From positions 1 to 45,422 of the forward strand of contig MWCA01000048.1 of NCBI GenBank assembly GCA_002069785.1: DNA of 45,422 nt, in the 5' to 3' direction. The position numbers and the translations under genes were made by a program. Positions 45,381 through 45,422 of this stretch are shown piece after piece. Position 1 is the first letter of the stretch. Each line of letters begins with the position of its first letter. This DNA is from Lentisphaerae bacterium ADurb.Bin242 (GTDB taxonomy: Bacteria; Verrucomicrobiota; Lentisphaeria; Victivallales; UBA1829). The notes under the pieces are model-generated. The model worked only from the letters and a program-made list of their open reading frames with translations, was not told the DNA's origin and made no database searches.

Positions 45381-45409
45381 TTGACTATTGTTGGAACCTC
45401 GCATATAAT
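45381..45409 (+). promoter_or_regulatory. Near-consensus promoter firing off the right end
   Basis: TTGACT (45381-45386) and a perfect TATAAT (45404-45409) with a 17-base spacer, in an AT-rich stretch. GCAT and ATGC flank the -10 (45401-45414). The gene it drives lies outside the window and is probably regulated by the divergent GntR/LacI-type protein. 45280-45380 holds no gene that I can see. Confidence 0.75.
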
Positions 45410-45422
45410 AATGCAAAGAGAT

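Overview
The window is a gene-dense bacterial chromosome segment with no rRNA, tRNA, CRISPR array or insertion sequence that I could recognise. Most genes are GC-rich and nearly all have a clear Shine-Dalgarno site. The mix of contents suggests a heterotrophic, probably gut- or detritus-associated member of the PVC group (Lentisphaerota/Victivallales-like): many deoxy-sugar and keto-sugar enzymes (GH78, FucI, Gfo/Idh/MocA, ThuA-like, sugar isomerase/epimerase barrels) under AraC and GntR regulators, HPr and enzyme I without a nearby EII, and small lipoproteins. This taxonomic placement is inference from gene content, not a computed phylogeny.

Layout. 1-2.4 kb: end of a flippase-like membrane protein, two membrane-anchored or secreted proteins of unknown role and a BamE-like lipoprotein. 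2.5-7.8 kb: a GntR regulator with an HpcH/HpaI aldolase, facing a GH78-type alpha-L-rhamnosidase and an L-fucose isomerase; a deoxy-sugar module. 8.0-13.0 kb: uvrA, ptsI and ptsH, all leftward. 13.1-14.7 kb: a secreted LIM-like/DA1-like zinc peptidase and a glyoxalase-II-type hydrolase, rightward. 14.8-17.4 kb: a lower-GC AraC regulator/GH32-like propeller hydrolase pair, ending at a displaced copy of the coaB 3' end. 17.5-22.2 kb: a leftward set of a DEAD-box helicase, a SpoU methyltransferase, NAD kinase, coaB and an acyltransferase, several with start-stop overlaps. 22.4-27.4 kb: an orphan beta-class DNA methyltransferase and the chaperone block dnaK-groES-groEL.

27.6-32.6 kb: a four-gene sugar operon (FucI/AraA-like isomerase, epimerase-like barrel, ThuA-like protein, Gfo/Idh/MocA dehydrogenase) with a divergent AraC regulator. 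32.6-35.2 kb: a PhnP-like hydrolase, then an envelope operon of a coiled-coil membrane protein, a 35-residue single-span peptide and a small lipoprotein. 35.2-37.3 kb: guaA and rsmD. 37.6-39.6 kb: a DUF2339 multi-span protein. 39.6-45.2 kb: a GntR/LacI-type regulator followed by sbcD and sbcC. The window ends just after a near-consensus promoter firing to the right.

The points I would look at first are: the -24/-12 (sigma54-like) promoter with TGTGACAC iterons upstream of dnaK and no CIRCE element; the exported bacterial DA1-like peptidase with its cysteine-rich zinc modules; and the second, decayed coaB 3' end on the far side of the acyltransferase gene, which marks an old rearrangement next to a lower-GC regulator/hydrolase pair.
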